Shown in pieces: positions 43,520 to 43,818 of a stretch of DNA of 43,818 nt (positions are counted from its first letter, which is position 1; each line of letters starts with the position of its first letter). The notes under the pieces were generated by a model, which searched no databases, was not told the origin of the DNA, and saw nothing but the letters and a program-made list of their open reading frames with translations. This DNA is from Bacteroidales bacterium UBA5197 (GTDB lineage: Bacteria; Bacteroidota; Bacteroidia; Bacteroidales; Lentimicrobiaceae), in assembly GCA_002412885.1 (NCBI GenBank), contig DHVX01000027.1, forward strand, positions 1 to 43,818, written 5' to 3'. The position numbers and the translations under genes are program-made.

Positions 43520-43818
43520 GAAATCCTTGAAAGAGTTACCGAAATCCTTGAAAGTGTAATCGAAATCCTTGAAACATTTATCGAAATCCTTGAAAGGTAA
43601 ATCGAAATCCTTGAAGCGGTTACCGAAATCCTTGAAGCGGTTACCGAAATCCTTGAAAGAGTAATCGAAATCCTTGAAAGAGTTACCGAAATCCTTGAAA
43701 GTGTAATCGAAATCCTTGAAGCGGTTACCGAAATCCTTGAAAGAGTTATCGAAATCCTTGAAGCGGTTACCGAAATCCTTGAAAGAGTTATCGAAATCCT
43801 TGAAAGAGTTACCGAAAT
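43520..43818. repeat. 21-bp minisatellite, 14 full units plus 5 bases
   Basis: Each unit is the constant GAAATCCTTGAA followed by nine variable bases (AGAGTTACC, GCGGTTACC, AGTGTAATC, AGAGTTATC and so on), with an unbroken 21-base period to the window end. A degenerate unit precedes it at 43504-43519. Read plus, most units give the heptad EILERVT, but unit 4 contains TAA. Read minus, the array is fully open (ISVTLSR-type heptads) and ends in a stop at about 43488-43490. Whether it is coding cannot be settled because the array continues beyond the window. Confidence 0.9.

Noticed and set aside
43520..43818. CRISPR array
   Set aside because: The units are contiguous with 21-base spacing, and the variable nine bases are drawn from a few recurring versions; there are no unique spacers and no cas genes.
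1..43818. tRNA or rRNA genes
   Set aside because: No cloverleaf-like segment with a T-loop GTTCGANTC and matching acceptor stem, and no rRNA sequence, was seen on either strand by eye.

Overview
The window looks like a chromosomal segment of a Bacteroidota bacterium, probably of the Bacteroidales/Lentimicrobium type. The evidence is an S46 dipeptidyl peptidase, a type IX secretion C-terminal domain, short lipoproteins with late cysteines, DUF4878- and DUF4440-type lipoproteins, a sensor kinase of propeller/Y_Y_Y/HisKA_3 architecture, TAnnTTTG promoter elements, and intergenic regions packed with interspersed palindromic repeats. There are no rRNA or tRNA genes, no CRISPR array, and no transposase or integrase in view.

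Layout. 1-7956 (+): a PAS histidine kinase, a small lipoprotein overlapping a SprT-like metalloprotein, a mannose-1-phosphate guanylyltransferase, an S46 peptidase (DPP7-like by its specificity residue) with a clear terminator, and a membrane hybrid kinase. 8507-10788 (+): a CYTH enzyme coupled to a membrane-anchored MutS-like ATPase. 11159-17899 (-): an aminotransferase flanked by inverted repeats, a PQQ-like propeller protein, a DUF4440-type lipoprotein and a BNR-repeat protein exported by type IX secretion. 18698-23350 (-): a LuxR-type response regulator, a 995-aa propeller sensor kinase and a GH16 glycoside hydrolase, which together look like a beta-glucan sensing locus. An 18-bp inverted repeat (ATCAC-N8-GTGAT) occurs before the regulator, before the BNR gene and between the BNR and DUF4440-type genes. 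24342-25450 (-): a DUF4878-type lipoprotein and a YiiX-like papain-fold protein. 26672-31211 (+): carA and carB.

31525-43036 (-) is a visibly AT-richer accessory/defence island: type III restriction (res, mod), a frameshifted scrap of an OLD-family nuclease, a ParB-like protein plus Dam-type methylase, a MazG/two-TM/methyltransferase operon, a TIR-like protein and a NERD nuclease. From 38.5 kb onward every transcription unit is preceded by a copy of the same 125-225 bp repeat. Each copy contains a Bacteroidota-type promoter pointing into the gene, and three of the four end in the same 30-base segment. The result is a same-strand, cassette-like array in which the spacer is both the repeated unit and the promoter. 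This is the most unusual structure in the window.

The intergenic DNA is a mosaic of repeats. It has a ~400 bp element in three copies, two of which carry exact 29-bp hairpin insertions that the third lacks. It also has REP-like hairpins bounded by 26-bp perfect inverted repeats, TTCGACTCCGCTCAG-type modules, a 52-bp tandem duplication, and a 21-bp minisatellite with a heptad-like period that runs off the window's right end.
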